DNA from: Microvirga sesbaniae
GTDB lineage: Bacteria > Pseudomonadota > Alphaproteobacteria > Rhizobiales > Beijerinckiaceae
DNA length: 64,000 nucleotides
Direction: 5' to 3'
NCBI RefSeq assembly: GCF_025460805.1
Contig: NZ_JAMXFJ010000006.1
Coordinates: 62,001 to 126,000 of the forward strand
Shown here one piece after another: positions 17,850 through 27,602 of this stretch. The position numbers and the translations under genes are program-made. Each line of letters opens with the position of its first letter. Positions within the stretch are counted from its first letter, which is position 1. The notes under the pieces were generated by a model. That model was not told where the DNA came from and did no database searches. It was given only the letters and a program-made list of their open reading frames with translations.

Positions 17850-20372
17850 TCATTCATCGCTCGTGCCGTTCAGGTTCTGCGTATAGCCCACCTCGCCGAG
17901 AGACCGGAACTCGAGGCTGAACGCGATGGTGTGGTTCTGGTTCTTCTCGCCCGAATTGCGCACCACCTCGCGCGGGGTCACGCTGTAGCTGACCGAGAAG
18001 GTCGTGCATTCGTCCATGTAGCCGAGGCCGAGGGACATGCCGCTCACATAGGCCTTGTCGTCGCTCTCATAGACGGCGTTCGGATTGGTCGCGAGCTGGG
18101 CCAGGTAGGTTTCACGCGCCAGCAGGTAGCGGTCCAGATCCAGGAGCACCGAGCCGGTCACGTACCAGTTCGGCGAGATGTCCCACCGGGCCGAGCCGAG
18201 CAGTCCCTCGCGGCGCAGCGGGAAGCCGATGGCGGGCTGCGCCGCATAGTTGGCATAGGTCAGCGAGGTCGACAGCGGCAGGTATGGATTGAAGTTCGCC
18301 CGGAACCCGGCCTCGACCCGGTTCACGTCGAAGTTTTCCTGGTCGAAGCGCGCGCGGGTCACGAACGCGAAGTTCGCGTTCGGGGAGATCTGGAAGCGGC
18401 CCACATAATCGGAGGCGCGCGAGTCGAGGCCGGAATCCAACCCGACATTGGCCAGGTCGGGCTGCCGGAACGAGTTGCGCCCGGCGATCTGGTAGGACTG
18501 GCCGAACAGCACGTTGGCGTAGAAATCGTCCGCGCCGGTCACGGTGTACTGGATGCCGACATTGGCCCTGACGCCACCCTCGACCCGGTCGTAGCCGGAG
18601 AACTTGTCCCAGTCGAACAGGGAGGTGTCGTCGAAGACGAGGCTCTGGGCATCCTCGTTCGGGAGGCTGCCGATCCGGGTCTCGTTCGGCCGGGCGATCA
18701 CCTGGGCGATCGGCTCGAGGATCTGCTTGCCGGAGGTTCCGAGGCTGGCGATGAAGGGATAGCGGTACTCGACGCCGACCGCCGGCATGGCCCGGAACAC
18801 AAAATCGTCGTCGGAGTCGAGGAAGTTGCCGAGCTGCGCGTTCTGATACCCTTTGAAATCGGGGTCGATCCAGATGTTGTCGGCCCTGACATAGGCGAAC
18901 GGCGTCCAGACTTGGCCGATGGGGTCGACGAACTCGCGGCGCCAGGACGCCATGACCGATGCCCGGGAGGTCGTGCCGCTGATGCCGCGCACCAGGCAGG
19001 AGGCCGGATCGAACACGATGCAGGTCTGGGCCACGCCGAAATAGGTCGTGTTGGCGACGGACAGCGGGTCGAACTGGGCGGCCTCGCGGGAGATGTGCGT
19101 CACGTTCACGTCGATGGCGGCCTCGCCGCCGATGGACGCGGGGGTGAAGCGCTTGTTGTAGTCCAGGACCGGGGCCACGATGGGCTGCTGCTTCTGCCAC
19201 TCGCTGCTCGACAGGGTCTGGAAGTAGTATCCGCGCACGTCGAAGAAGGATCGGTCGCCCTGCCCCTGGAGGTACAGGGTCGAGATCGATTCCTTGATGT
19301 AGTACGAGCTGAGGCTCTCGCTGCGGATCTTGTAGTTCGTCAGGAACCACTTGTCCGAGAGCAGGGCGATGTCCCAGCCCCAGCGCCAGTTCTGGTTGAT
19401 GTAGAACAGGCCGTTCGTCTCGAGGGAGCCGCGGAAGTCGCGGTTGCCGGCCCCGTAGGGGGGCTGGAGAAAGGCGTCCGGCTCCTGCTGGAAGATGCCG
19501 GCGGCCCGGATGTTGTAGGTGCCGTTCTCGAGCCGGTGGCGCCACTCGGCCTGGCCGAGCACGCCCTGGCGGCTCAGGAAGGTCGGGCTGATCGTCAGGT
19601 CGTAATTCGGCGCGATGGCCCAGAAGAACGGCACGGAGGCGCCGTATCCGAGCGCGCTCGAATAGATGTAGCGCGGCGACAGGAAGCCGGTCTTGCGCTT
19701 CACCGTCGGGTCGGGCGTCCAGAAATAGGGCAGGTAGGCGACCGGGATGCCGAGGAGCTCGAGGGTCGCATCCTCGTAATAGATCGTCCGCTCGCTGTTG
19801 TTGTGGATGATCTTGGCGGCCTTGACCTGCCAGAGCGGCGGCCGCTCCGGATTGTCCTTGCAGGGCTCGCAGGCCGTGTAGGTGCCGCGCTCGAACGTCG
19901 TGGTCTCGCCCTCGGCGCGCTCGGCGCGCGGGGCCGAGAAGCGGGTCGTGAGGGGGCGGCCCTGCTCGACGGTGGTCTGGACCACCCGCAGGGAATCGAT
20001 GAAGCCGTTCTTGAAGTCGTCCGTCAGCTCGAAGCGGTCGCCCGTCGCGACGGTGCCGCTGGCGTCCGTGAGCCGGGCATTGCCTTCCGCGAAGACCCGG
20101 CCGGTGTTCCGGTCGTAGGTGACCCGGTCGGCCTGGAGGGTCCGGCCCTGGTAGTTCATCTGGACGTCGCCGGAGGCCGCGATCGTGTTCTTGTCGTTGT
20201 CGTAGACGATTTCCTTTGCGTCAACGAGCAGCCGGTCCTGGCCGGACCCCGACTGGGCGCGGCCGGCGATGGCCTCGTTCAGGGTCGCCTGGGCAAGCGC
20301 AGGCACAGACACAGCAGCCAGCAGAGCCGCTGCGATCGCAGACGTTGCGATCGTTGTCCTAAGCCGCCGCAT
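17850..20372 (-). CDS. lptD: LPS-assembly protein LptD
   Basis: The outer-membrane beta-barrel that, with LptE, inserts lipopolysaccharide into the outer leaflet. The 840-residue precursor has a signal peptide (cleavage after about ALAQ), a periplasmic OstA/LptA-like beta-jellyroll at about 45-150, and the large C-terminal barrel. A CEPCKDNPERPP segment near residue 165 holds two cysteines. The ATG at 20372 is preceded by AAGGAG; a GTG six bases upstream is too close to that site. lptG and lptF lie upstream. Confidence 0.92.
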   Translation of the reverse strand: MRRLRTTIATSAIAAALLAAVSVPALAQATLNEAIAGRAQSGSGQDRLLVDAKEIVYDNDKNTIAASGDVQMNYQGRTLQADRVTYDRNTGRVFAEGNARLTDASGTVATGDRFELTDDFKNGFIDSLRVVQTTVEQGRPLTTRFSAPRAERAEGETTTFERGTYTACEPCKDNPERPPLWQVKAAKIIHNNSERTIYYEDATLELLGIPVAYLPYFWTPDPTVKRKTGFLSPRYIYSSALGYGASVPFFWAIAPNYDLTISPTFLSRQGVLGQAEWRHRLENGTYNIRAAGIFQQEPDAFLQPPYGAGNRDFRGSLETNGLFYINQNWRWGWDIALLSDKWFLTNYKIRSESLSSYYIKESISTLYLQGQGDRSFFDVRGYYFQTLSSSEWQKQQPIVAPVLDYNKRFTPASIGGEAAIDVNVTHISREAAQFDPLSVANTTYFGVAQTCIVFDPASCLVRGISGTTSRASVMASWRREFVDPIGQVWTPFAYVRADNIWIDPDFKGYQNAQLGNFLDSDDDFVFRAMPAVGVEYRYPFIASLGTSGKQILEPIAQVIARPNETRIGSLPNEDAQSLVFDDTSLFDWDKFSGYDRVEGGVRANVGIQYTVTGADDFYANVLFGQSYQIAGRNSFRQPDLANVGLDSGLDSRASDYVGRFQISPNANFAFVTRARFDQENFDVNRVEAGFRANFNPYLPLSTSLTYANYAAQPAIGFPLRREGLLGSARWDISPNWYVTGSVLLDLDRYLLARETYLAQLATNPNAVYESDDKAYVSGMSLGLGYMDECTTFSVSYSVTPREVVRNSGEKNQNHTIAFSLEFRSLGEVGYTQNLNGTSDE

Positions 20373-20407
20373 CCCCACTCCTTCGCAAGCCTTCTTGTCG
20401 AGGACGG

Positions 20408-21493
20408 TCAGCCGTCCTCCTGGTGCAATAATGCCAAGGTCCCTAACAGACTGCCTACTACAGCCGGGAACCAGGCTGCAACAAGGGAACTGATGATTCC
20501 AGACGCGCCAAGCTCCGCCATTAGCTCCGTCGCGACATAAAGCACGAAGCCGGCAGCGACGCCACCCAGAACCATCATCGCTACACCGCCAAATCGAAAG
20601 AATCTTAACGATACGGATGCGGCTACGAACACCATCGCGATGAACAGCAGCGGGCGCGCCAGAAGCAGGTCGTAATGGAGCTGGTAGGGCGTGACGTTGA
20701 TGTCCGCCTGCTCCATGCGGTCGATCGTCTCCTTGAGGTCCCAGAACGGGACCGCGTCCGGATCGGTGAAGCTCTGTCGAACCTGCGAGGGCTGCAGGTT
20801 CGACGCGATCAGGTAGCGGTCATGCGCCTGGGGCTCCTCGGTGGCCGACAGGATGCGGGCGTCCTTGAGCTCCCAGAATCCCTCGTGCAGGGTCGCCTCC
20901 CTGGCTTCGACCCGGTGGGTGAAGACGCCCATGGGATCGAAGGCATAGACCGTGACGCCGACGAGGGTCGCCGTATCCGCATTGGAGCCCTCGCCCCGGA
21001 GGATGGCCTGTCCGTCCTGGCTCCTCTGGCGGATCCAGATCGGCTTCTCGCGGGCTTGAACGGGGCGGGAAAAGATCTGCGTCTCCAGGGCGGTGCCGCG
21101 CTGCTTGAGGATCGCCGAGACCGGGTTGTAGACGGTCACGGACACGATGCCGATCAGCAGGGCGATCAGGAGTCCCGGCTGCAGGAACTGCCAGGCCGAG
21201 ATGCCGGCGGCCCGGGCCACGACCAGCTCGAGCTTGCGGCTGAGCTGGAGCAGGGCGGCCATGCTGCCGAACAGCACCGCGAAGGGCATCACCTGCTCGG
21301 CGATGGCCGGCGTGCGGAACAGGGCCAACTGGGCGATCACCGCGGTCGTGGCGGCCGGCGCATCGCCCGCCCGGCGCATCAGCTCGACGAAGTCGAGCGT
21401 GTAGACGAGGGTGAAGACAGTCGCGAAGACAAGGAAAATCGTCTTAATGAACTGTCGCGAGAAATAGAACCCGAGGGTACGGCCGATCAGCAT
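20408..21493 (-). CDS. lptG: LPS export ABC transporter permease LptG
   Basis: One of the two half-permeases of the LptB2FG complex that extracts LPS from the inner membrane. The 361-residue YjgP/YjgQ protein has about three N-terminal and three C-terminal membrane segments around a periplasmic beta-jellyroll, as expected. The ATG at 21493 has AAGG at suitable spacing. A GTG at 21499 overlaps the lptF stop but is too close to that site. lptD follows after 35 bp. Confidence 0.92.
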   Translation of the reverse strand: MLIGRTLGFYFSRQFIKTIFLVFATVFTLVYTLDFVELMRRAGDAPAATTAVIAQLALFRTPAIAEQVMPFAVLFGSMAALLQLSRKLELVVARAAGISAWQFLQPGLLIALLIGIVSVTVYNPVSAILKQRGTALETQIFSRPVQAREKPIWIRQRSQDGQAILRGEGSNADTATLVGVTVYAFDPMGVFTHRVEAREATLHEGFWELKDARILSATEEPQAHDRYLIASNLQPSQVRQSFTDPDAVPFWDLKETIDRMEQADINVTPYQLHYDLLLARPLLFIAMVFVAASVSLRFFRFGGVAMMVLGGVAAGFVLYVATELMAELGASGIISSLVAAWFPAVVGSLLGTLALLHQEDG

Positions 21494-21495
21494 GG

Positions 21496-22656
21496 TCACG
21501 CCTTCTGAGGTGCCGGGGAGCGTGACGGCTGCAGGCTGCGGAGCGCGGCCTGCAGCCTCGCATGCGCGGACCGCATGGCCGGTCCCTTGAAGATGAGCAG
21601 CAGGCTCACCAGGATGCCGGTGAGCGGGATGCCATACATGGCAACCACCGCCACCGGGGTCCGGGCCACGGCGCTCGATGCGGCAAAGCCCAGGATCCGC
21701 AAGAGAACGATGGCGACGACCGCCCCGGCCATGGCGATGCCGCGCCCCTGGCGGGTGGTCCGGGCCTCCCCGAGGGCCGCGAAGGCGATGACCATCATGG
21801 CGAGCGGGTAGAGCCAGGAGGACAGGCGCTCGTGCAGCTCGGCCCGGAAGCGCCCCCGCTGCTCCTGGTAGATCAGTTCGTTCTTGTCGGGGAACAGGAG
21901 CTGGGTCGTGCTCCGTTCGCGCGGCTTGTAGATGACCTCGCCGCCTTCCTTGTTGAAGGCGGACAGGTCGACCGCATAGCGTTCGAAGGCCACGATCGAC
22001 GAATCGCGGCTGTTGGGCTCCTTGCGCTGAACGCTGCCCTTCTGAAGCACGAGATAGGCGTTTCCGCCCTGCTCGACGGTCTGGCCGCGCTCGGCGAGAT
22101 ACACGATGGCTTTGTCCTTCTCCCGGAGATCTTCCATGAAGATCCCCAGGAGGGCGTCCCCCGAGCGTTCCCGGTAATGGAACGTGATGCCGCTATCGAG
22201 GGTGATGAACTGCCCCTCCTTGGCCATGGTGCCGACGAAATCGGCCCTGATCTTGGTGAAGAGCTGGCGCATTTCCTGGAAACTGGCGGGCATCAGATAG
22301 AGCGAGATGATCGCCACCACGACGCACACGAAGGCCGCCAGGGCCAGGAAGGGGCGCAGCAGGCGCTGCGGCGGCATCCCGCCGGCGCTCATGACGATCA
22401 GCTCGGAATCGCCGTTGAGCTTGTTCAAGGTGTAGAGCGTCGCCAGGAACAGGGCCACCGGGGCGATGACGTTGATCAGGGCCGGCAGGGACAGGCCGGT
22501 GACGGTCAGGAAGATGAAGAGGGTCTGGCCCTTGCCGGTCAGGAGGTCGAGTTCGCGCAGGGCCTGCGTGATCCAGATCACGCCCGTCAGGGCGACGAGA
22601 CACGCGGCGAAGGCATTGAATGTGTTCTTGAGGATGTAGCGTTCGAGAAGTGTCAT
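21496..22656 (-). CDS. lptF: LPS export ABC transporter permease LptF
   Basis: The partner half-permease to LptG. The 386-residue protein begins with TLLERYILKNTFNAF, has membrane segments at both ends and the periplasmic jellyroll between, and carries the PALINVIAPVALFLATLYTLNKL segment typical of LptF. GAAGGG precedes the ATG at 22656. It is the first gene of the lptF-lptG-lptD-pdxA-rsmA run. Its promoter must lie in the 200-bp divergent gap with pepA, which contains a CGCCGT/ACGGCG palindrome at 22744-22759. Confidence 0.92.
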   Translation of the reverse strand: MTLLERYILKNTFNAFAACLVALTGVIWITQALRELDLLTGKGQTLFIFLTVTGLSLPALINVIAPVALFLATLYTLNKLNGDSELIVMSAGGMPPQRLLRPFLALAAFVCVVVAIISLYLMPASFQEMRQLFTKIRADFVGTMAKEGQFITLDSGITFHYRERSGDALLGIFMEDLREKDKAIVYLAERGQTVEQGGNAYLVLQKGSVQRKEPNSRDSSIVAFERYAVDLSAFNKEGGEVIYKPRERSTTQLLFPDKNELIYQEQRGRFRAELHERLSSWLYPLAMMVIAFAALGEARTTRQGRGIAMAGAVVAIVLLRILGFAASSAVARTPVAVVAMYGIPLTGILVSLLLIFKGPAMRSAHARLQAALRSLQPSRSPAPQKA

Positions 22657-22860
22657 GAAGCCCTTCGCCCCCGGGCGGCGCAGCCCTGGGTATCCTGTCA
22701 CATGATCTCAGGCAAGACGGCTGTTTTCAACAGATCGGGATTACGCCGTTTTCACGGCGGCTTCCCCGTGCCTTAACCCGCCATATGATATATGTCCCCA
22801 GGCGTCAGCGTCGCAGCCGGCCTGAAGACCGGCGATGTGCATCACAACAAAGAGGATTTC

Positions 22861-24348
22861 ATGGCCGACAGCTTCAAGATCGACTTCCAGCCCCACGGCG
22901 CGGTCGAGACCGGCGACCTCGTCGTCTTCGTCGGGGAGGATCTCAAGCCTTCGGACGCGGTTGCCCGGCAGATAGGCCCGGAGGCGGTCGATCTCATCGC
23001 CAAGGCTGCGGCCGCCGAGACGTTCAAGGGCAAGGCGAAATCCTCGATGTCCATCGTCGTCCCGGCGGGCCTGTCCGTCGACCGGCTGATCGTGATCGGC
23101 CTCGGCGGCGAGAAGGACCGGGCCGGCCTCGACTTCGTTCAGCTGGGCGGTCTGGTGGCCGGAAAAGCCAACGGCAAGGTCGCCACGGTGGCGCTGGACC
23201 TGCCCGGGGTCGAGATCACGCCGGATGCGGTCGCCGACATCGCGCTCGGCGCTCAGCTGCGCCGCTACAGCTTCGATCGCTACAAGACCAAGAAGGACGA
23301 CAACGGCCCCGATGCCGGCCGCCTCGTCCTGAGCGTGTCCGATCCCGCGGCCGTCAAGAAGATCTACAAGGCCCGCGAGGGTCTCCAGCAGGGCGTGGTC
23401 CTCGCCCGCGACCTCGTCAACGAGCCGCCGAACGTGCTCGGGCCCGAGGAATTCGCCGCCCGGGCCCAGGCTCTGACCAAGCTCGGCGTGGAGGTGGAGA
23501 TCCTCGACGACAAGGCCATGCGCAAGCTCGGCATGCAGGCTCTTCTCGGCGTCGCGCAGGGCTCCGTGCGCGGCGGCCGGGTCGCCATCATGCGCTGGAA
23601 CGGCGGCAAGCCCGGCGACAGCCCCATCTCATTCATCGGCAAGGGCGTGGTGTTCGACTCGGGCGGCATCTCGATCAAGCCCGGCGCCGGCATGGAGGAC
23701 ATGAAGGGCGACATGGCCGGGGCGGCCTGCGTGGTGGGCCTCATGCATGCGCTCGCGAGCCGCAAGGCCAAGGCGAACGTGGTCGGGGCGATCGGCCTCG
23801 TGGAGAACATGCCCGACGGGAATGCGCAGAGGCCCGGCGACATCGTCACCACCATGTCCGGCCAGACCATCGAGATCATCAACACGGACGCCGAGGGGCG
23901 CCTCGTGCTCGCCGACGTGCTCTGGTACGTGCAGGACCGCTTCAAGCCGAAATTCATGATCGATCTGGCGACCCTGACGGGCGCGATCCTCGTGGCCCTG
24001 GCCCAGGAATATGCGGGGCTGTTCTCGAACGACGACGAACTGGCCGAGCGCCTGACCGCCGCCGGAAAGGCGACCGGCGAGCGCGTGTGGCGCATGCCGC
24101 TCGGGCCGGAATTCGACAAGATGATCGAATCCAAGTTCGCCGACATGAAGAACTCGGCGGGCCGCTTCGGCGGTTCGAGCACGGCGGCGGCCCTGCTCCA
24201 GCGCTTCGTCAACGACGTGCCCTGGGCCCATCTCGACATCGCCGGCACGGCCATGGGCTCGCCGGCGACCGAGATCAACAAGGGCTGGAGCTCCGGCTGG
24301 GGCGTGCGCCTCCTCGATCGCCTCGTGCGCGACCATTACGAGGCCTGA
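22861..24348 (+). CDS. pepA: Leucyl aminopeptidase (cytosol aminopeptidase, M17)
   Basis: Cuts N-terminal residues from peptides using a two-metal site. The 495-residue protein has the M17 signature [16 protein letters not shown] with the metal ligands, and the catalytic Lys/Asp region [22 protein letters not shown] precedes the ATG at 22861. In some bacteria PepA also binds DNA; nothing here shows that. holC follows 67 bp downstream, the pairing seen in many proteobacteria. Confidence 0.94.
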   Translation: MADSFKIDFQPHGAVETGDLVVFVGEDLKPSDAVARQIGPEAVDLIAKAAAAETFKGKAKSSMSIVVPAGLSVDRLIVIGLGGEKDRAGLDFVQLGGLVAGKANGKVATVALDLPGVEITPDAVADIALGAQLRRYSFDRYKTKKDDNGPDAGRLVLSVSDPAAVKKIYKAREGLQQGVVLARDLVNEPPNVLGPEEFAARAQALTKLGVEVEILDDKAMRKLGMQALLGVAQGSVRGGRVAIMRWNGGKPGDSPISFIGKGVVFDSGGISIKPGAGMEDMKGDMAGAACVVGLMHALASRKAKANVVGAIGLVENMPDGNAQRPGDIVTTMSGQTIEIINTDAEGRLVLADVLWYVQDRFKPKFMIDLATLTGAILVALAQEYAGLFSNDDELAERLTAAGKATGERVWRMPLGPEFDKMIESKFADMKNSAGRFGGSSTAAALLQRFVNDVPWAHLDIAGTAMGSPATEINKGWSSGWGVRLLDRLVRDHYEA

Positions 24349-24415
24349 GGATGACGGCCGAAAAGGACCAGGCACGCCTTCAGCCCGTTGCACCCGCAGG
24401 GGATTGTGATCGTCG

Positions 24416-24868
24416 ATGACCGAGGTCCTTTTCTACCACCTGCAGCATCAGCCCCTCGAGGCCGTGCTGCCCACGCTCCTGCAGAAGACCCTGGAGCGGG
24501 GGTGGCGCGGGGTCGTGCAGGTGACGACCGAAGAGCGCATGTCGGCGCTCGACGATCACCTGTGGACCTTTGCCGACGAAAGCTTCCTGCCGCACGGGAC
24601 GGACCGGGAAGCCCATGCGGCGGACCAGCCGATCCTCATCACCCTGTCCGGGGACAACCCCAACGGCGCCTCGATCCGCTTCCTGGTCGAGGGCGCCGAT
24701 CTGCCCGAGGACATCGCCGGCTACGAACGGCTCGCGATCCTCTTCGACGGCAACGACGTCCAGGCCCTGGCCTTCGCCCGCGACCAGTGGCGCGCCGTGA
24801 AGGAGGGCGGCCACGACGCGACCTACTGGCAGCAGGACGAGCGCGGACGCTGGCAGCGGAAGGCGTGA
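24416..24868 (+). CDS. holC: DNA polymerase III chi subunit
   Basis: The clamp-loader accessory that contacts single-strand binding protein. The 150-residue protein starts TEVLFYHLQ, has the conserved LLQKTLERGWR and DDHLWTFADESFLPHG segments, and FDGNDVQALAFARDQW near the C-terminus. Length matches alphaproteobacterial HolC. It follows pepA on the same strand. The ribosome site is weak. Confidence 0.92.
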   Translation: MTEVLFYHLQHQPLEAVLPTLLQKTLERGWRGVVQVTTEERMSALDDHLWTFADESFLPHGTDREAHAADQPILITLSGDNPNGASIRFLVEGADLPEDIAGYERLAILFDGNDVQALAFARDQWRAVKEGGHDATYWQQDERGRWQRKA

Positions 24869-25176
24869 AACCCTCGCCGGAGCCATCGTCCCACCGCCCG
24901 ACAGGCACCCTCCGCACGTCATGGCCGGCCTTGTGCCGGCCATCCCGATCCGAAGAGCGCGGCGCCTCTCGTATCGGGATCACCGGGACAAGCCCGGTGA
25001 TGACGTGGCTTGTTGGCACAAGCCCGGTGATGACGTGGCGCGTGGCACGGGCCAGTGACGACACCCTCCCGTGATCCCGGCCTCGTGCCGGCGCCCGCAC
25101 ACGAAGACTTCATCGGGCCGGAACTTGCCGCGGCAGGGCGGCTCTCCAGTTTCAGGGAGGCCGAAAGGAACTCCCG
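24869..25176. other. Repeat-bearing gap upstream of the S10 peptidase
   Basis: About 310 bp. The first 170 bp are a family A pair plus a duplicated half arm. The last 100 bp should hold the promoter of the peptidase gene. No ORF is credible here. Confidence 0.6.
24917..25035. repeat. Family A REP pair with a duplicated outer end
   Basis: A full pair (GGCC-type then CACC-type arm) spans 24917-25005. The outer half of the second arm (acaagcccggtgatgacgtgg) is repeated in tandem up to 25035, giving a 30-bp direct duplication. Confidence 0.85.
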
Positions 25177-26766
25177 ATGACCCGAGCGACGCGTCTTCCC
25201 CTCCATGCCGCCTTCGTCCTGTCCCTGGCGATGCCCGTTCTGTCCCTGGCGATGCCCCTGGGAGCCGCCGCGCAGGAACAGGCGGGCAGCCGCGAGCAGC
25301 CTCAGGGCCAGCCGCAGGAGGCGCGCCGGTCCCGGCCGGAGGCGCGGGACAACCAGGCGCTCCCGCCGGAATCGGTCACGCGCCACACCCTGCAGCTGCC
25401 GGGGCGGACCCTGTCCTTCACGGCCGCCGCCGGGCATCTGACGCTGACCGACCAGCAGGGCGCCCCCCAGGCCGAGATCGGGTTCGTCGCCTACACCCGG
25501 GACGATGCCGACCCGGCGACCCGGCCCGTGACCTTCGCGGTGAACGGCGGGCCCGGCGCGTCCTCGGCCTATCTGCATCTTCTCGCGGTCGGTCCGTGGC
25601 TGCTGCCGACGGATGGGCCGGCGATCAGCCCCTCGGCGTCTCCGGCGCTCGTGCCGAATGCCGAGACCTGGCTCGACTTCACGGATCTCGTGTTCGTCGA
25701 TCCGCCCGGCACGGGCTACAGCCGCGTGGTCGGGGGCGACCCGGTGCGCGAGCGGTTCTATTCGGTGGCCGGCGATATCGACGGGCTCGCGGCCTTCGTG
25801 ATGCGCTGGCTGAAGGAGAAGAACCGGCTCGTCTCGCCCAAATTCTTCGTCGGCGAGAGCTACGGCGGCTTCCGCGGACCGCTGCTGGCCCAGAAGCTGC
25901 AGAACGACCAGGGCGTCGGCTTCAGCGGCCTCGTGCTCGTCTCGCCGGTCTTCGACTTCGACTGGCTCGAGCAGGGGACCGCCGGGGCGCCCTGGACCTA
26001 TTCGGCTCTGCTGCCGTCGCTCGCGGCCGCGAAACTCTCCCGCACCGGGCCGGTGTCGCGGGAGGCGCTCAGGGACGCGGAGGCCTACGCGTCCGGCGAC
26101 TACCTCGTCGACCTCATGCGGGGCCTGCAGGACAGGGCGGCCGTCGACCGGATCAGCCGGCGCGTGGCGGAGCTGAGCGGGCTCGACCCCGAACTCACCC
26201 GCCGCCTCGCCGGACGCGTCGACATGCGCACGGTCCAGCGCGAGCTGAGGCGCGGATCGTCCGAGGTCGTCAGCGCCTACGACACCAACGTGGCGATCGC
26301 CGACCCCAATCCGGCGTCCCAGTCCTCGCGCTTCGACGATCCCGTGCTCGACGCGATGACGGCGCCCCTGTCGAGCGCGATCATCCATCATCTGACGGAC
26401 ACCCTGAACTACAGGGCGGACGGGCGCTACAACCTCCTGAACGGGTCGGTCAACGGGGCCTGGCGCTGGGGCGGCGGCCGCAGCGGTCCCGAAAACCTCG
26501 ACGAGCTGCGGCAGGCTCTCTCCCTCGACGGCAAGATGCGCGTGCTCGTCACGCACGGTTTCACCGACCTGGTGACGCCCTATTACGCCTCCCAGCTGCT
26601 CCTCAACCAGCTGCCCGAACTCGGTCCCCAGCCGCGTGTCACGCTGAGTGTTTACGAAGGCGGCCACATGTTCTATTCGCGGCAGGCGTCACGGCAGGCC
26701 TTCAAGGCCGATGTGCAGCGCCTCTTCGACGAGGCCCTGCAGGCGAGGGCCGACAACAGGGATTGA
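25177..26766 (+). CDS. Secreted S10-type serine carboxypeptidase family protein
   Basis: A 529-residue exported alpha/beta-hydrolase. A signal peptide (residues 1-31, ending AAAQ) contains a tandem duplication (SLAMPVLSLAMP). The oxyanion segment VNGGPGASS, the nucleophile elbow GESYGG, and the C-terminal Asp and His (GFTDLVTPY, YEGGHMFY) complete the S10 catalytic set. A glutamine/arginine-rich linker follows the signal peptide. AAAGGAAC precedes the ATG. Bacterial S10 proteins are poorly characterised. A lipoprotein gene starts at its stop codon. Confidence 0.85.
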   Translation: MTRATRLPLHAAFVLSLAMPVLSLAMPLGAAAQEQAGSREQPQGQPQEARRSRPEARDNQALPPESVTRHTLQLPGRTLSFTAAAGHLTLTDQQGAPQAEIGFVAYTRDDADPATRPVTFAVNGGPGASSAYLHLLAVGPWLLPTDGPAISPSASPALVPNAETWLDFTDLVFVDPPGTGYSRVVGGDPVRERFYSVAGDIDGLAAFVMRWLKEKNRLVSPKFFVGESYGGFRGPLLAQKLQNDQGVGFSGLVLVSPVFDFDWLEQGTAGAPWTYSALLPSLAAAKLSRTGPVSREALRDAEAYASGDYLVDLMRGLQDRAAVDRISRRVAELSGLDPELTRRLAGRVDMRTVQRELRRGSSEVVSAYDTNVAIADPNPASQSSRFDDPVLDAMTAPLSSAIIHHLTDTLNYRADGRYNLLNGSVNGAWRWGGGRSGPENLDELRQALSLDGKMRVLVTHGFTDLVTPYYASQLLLNQLPELGPQPRVTLSVYEGGHMFYSRQASRQAFKADVQRLFDEALQARADNRD

Positions 26767-27149
26767 TGGGGATGCATGTGAAGGTTCTCTCGAGCGTCGC
26801 TCTCGTCGCGCTGGTTCTGGCCGCCTGCACCAGCACGGGCAGCGCTCCGCCTGCTCCTGCCGTAACGATCGCTCCGGCGCCGATTGTCGCTCCGGGACCG
26901 GCCATCGACGGGCCCACGCTCGGACCGGACGGCCGCTGCACCGTCACGGGATTCGGCCGGGCGACCACCATCGAGCCCGGAATCACCGAGTGCGATCTCG
27001 TGCGCCTGAAAGGCAAGCCGGCCACCGACGTGCTGGTCGGCGAGAGCGGCAAGGGCCAGCGCGAGGTCCAGGTGCTCTATTCCGAGCCCGGCGGCCGCGA
27101 GCTGTATTTCTTCGTGAACAACCGGCTCGACCGGATCGTGAAGCCTTAA
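26766..27149 (+). CDS. Small lipoprotein of unknown role
   Basis: A 127-residue protein with a lipobox (LAAC) near residue 20 and a proline/alanine-rich linker, followed by a compact domain with GITECDLVRLKGKP and VLYSEPGGRELYFFVNNRL. The latter recalls the BamE/SmpA-like fold of small outer-membrane lipoproteins, but that is inference. The first ATG overlaps the stop codon of the peptidase gene (TGATG), implying coupling; an in-frame ATG at 26772 is an equally good start. Confidence 0.75.
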   Translation: MGMHVKVLSSVALVALVLAACTSTGSAPPAPAVTIAPAPIVAPGPAIDGPTLGPDGRCTVTGFGRATTIEPGITECDLVRLKGKPATDVLVGESGKGQREVQVLYSEPGGRELYFFVNNRLDRIVKP

Positions 27150-27175
27150 GAGCGCCTCGCGGCCCCGGGTCTCAA

Positions 27176-27273
27176 GCATCGGACGTGTGATCGACCTCAC
27201 GCCCGATGCCTTAGCTTTTGTTGTGGAGCATCTTTTCACGCAAAACCGGTTCCCACTTTTGCGCCCGATGCTC
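27176..27273. repeat. Family B element, long short-variant composite
   Basis: Begins gcatcggacgtg and ends cccgatgctcgag, with the inner motif gcatcttttcacgcaaaacc followed by ggttcccacttttgcg. The right border has CTCGAG in place of CTAG. Confidence 0.8.
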
Positions 27274-27289
27274 GAGGCCCGCGCCACTC

Positions 27290-27362
27290 GCCGGCCATCC
27301 CGATTGCTTCGGGCTCAGCGCTTCAGACGATCGGGATCACCGGGACAAGCCCGGTGATGACG
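27290..27362. repeat. Family A REP pair, first arm truncated
   Basis: The left arm is reduced to its inner side (ccggccatcccgat). The right arm is a complete CACC-type hairpin ending atgacg. Confidence 0.8.
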
Positions 27363-27398
27363 TGGTGTGTGTGTGGCCCGGTCCTAACATTCTCCGCA

Positions 27399-27488
27399 CG
27401 TCATGGCCGGCCTTGTGCCGGCCATCCCGATCGGAAAGGCGCGGCGCTTCACCGTAGCGAGATCACCGGGACGAGCCCGGTGATGACG
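27399..27488. repeat. Family A REP pair
   Basis: GGCC-type arm, a spacer of about 25 bp, then a CACC-type arm. Both hairpins are intact, with CGTCAT and ATGACG at the outer ends. Confidence 0.88.
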
Positions 27489-27515
27489 GGGAGGGGAGAG
27501 ACGGCTCTCCCGATC

Positions 27516-27590
27516 GTCCGATGCTTGGGCTTTTGCTTGGAGTATCTTTTCACGCAAAACCAGTTCCCACTTTTCACGTCCGATGCGTGA
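27516..27590. repeat. Family B element, short variant
   Basis: gtccgatgct...tatcttttcacgcaaaacc...cccacttttcacgtccgatgcg, ending shortly before the acetyltransferase stop codon at 27603. The border CTAG is altered to GTGAG. Confidence 0.8.
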
Positions 27591-27602
27591 GCCTGGGGCG
27601 GT

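Larger units (their letters stand above)
27150..27602. other. Repeat-filled gap, 3' side of two convergent genes
   Basis: About 450 bp made almost entirely of two family B elements (short CAAAACCGG variant) and two family A pairs. No gene is seen. Confidence 0.7.

Noticed and set aside
17931..20540. An 869-codon plus-strand open frame opposite lptD
   Set aside because: Antisense shadow of lptD; no ribosome site or recognisable domain.
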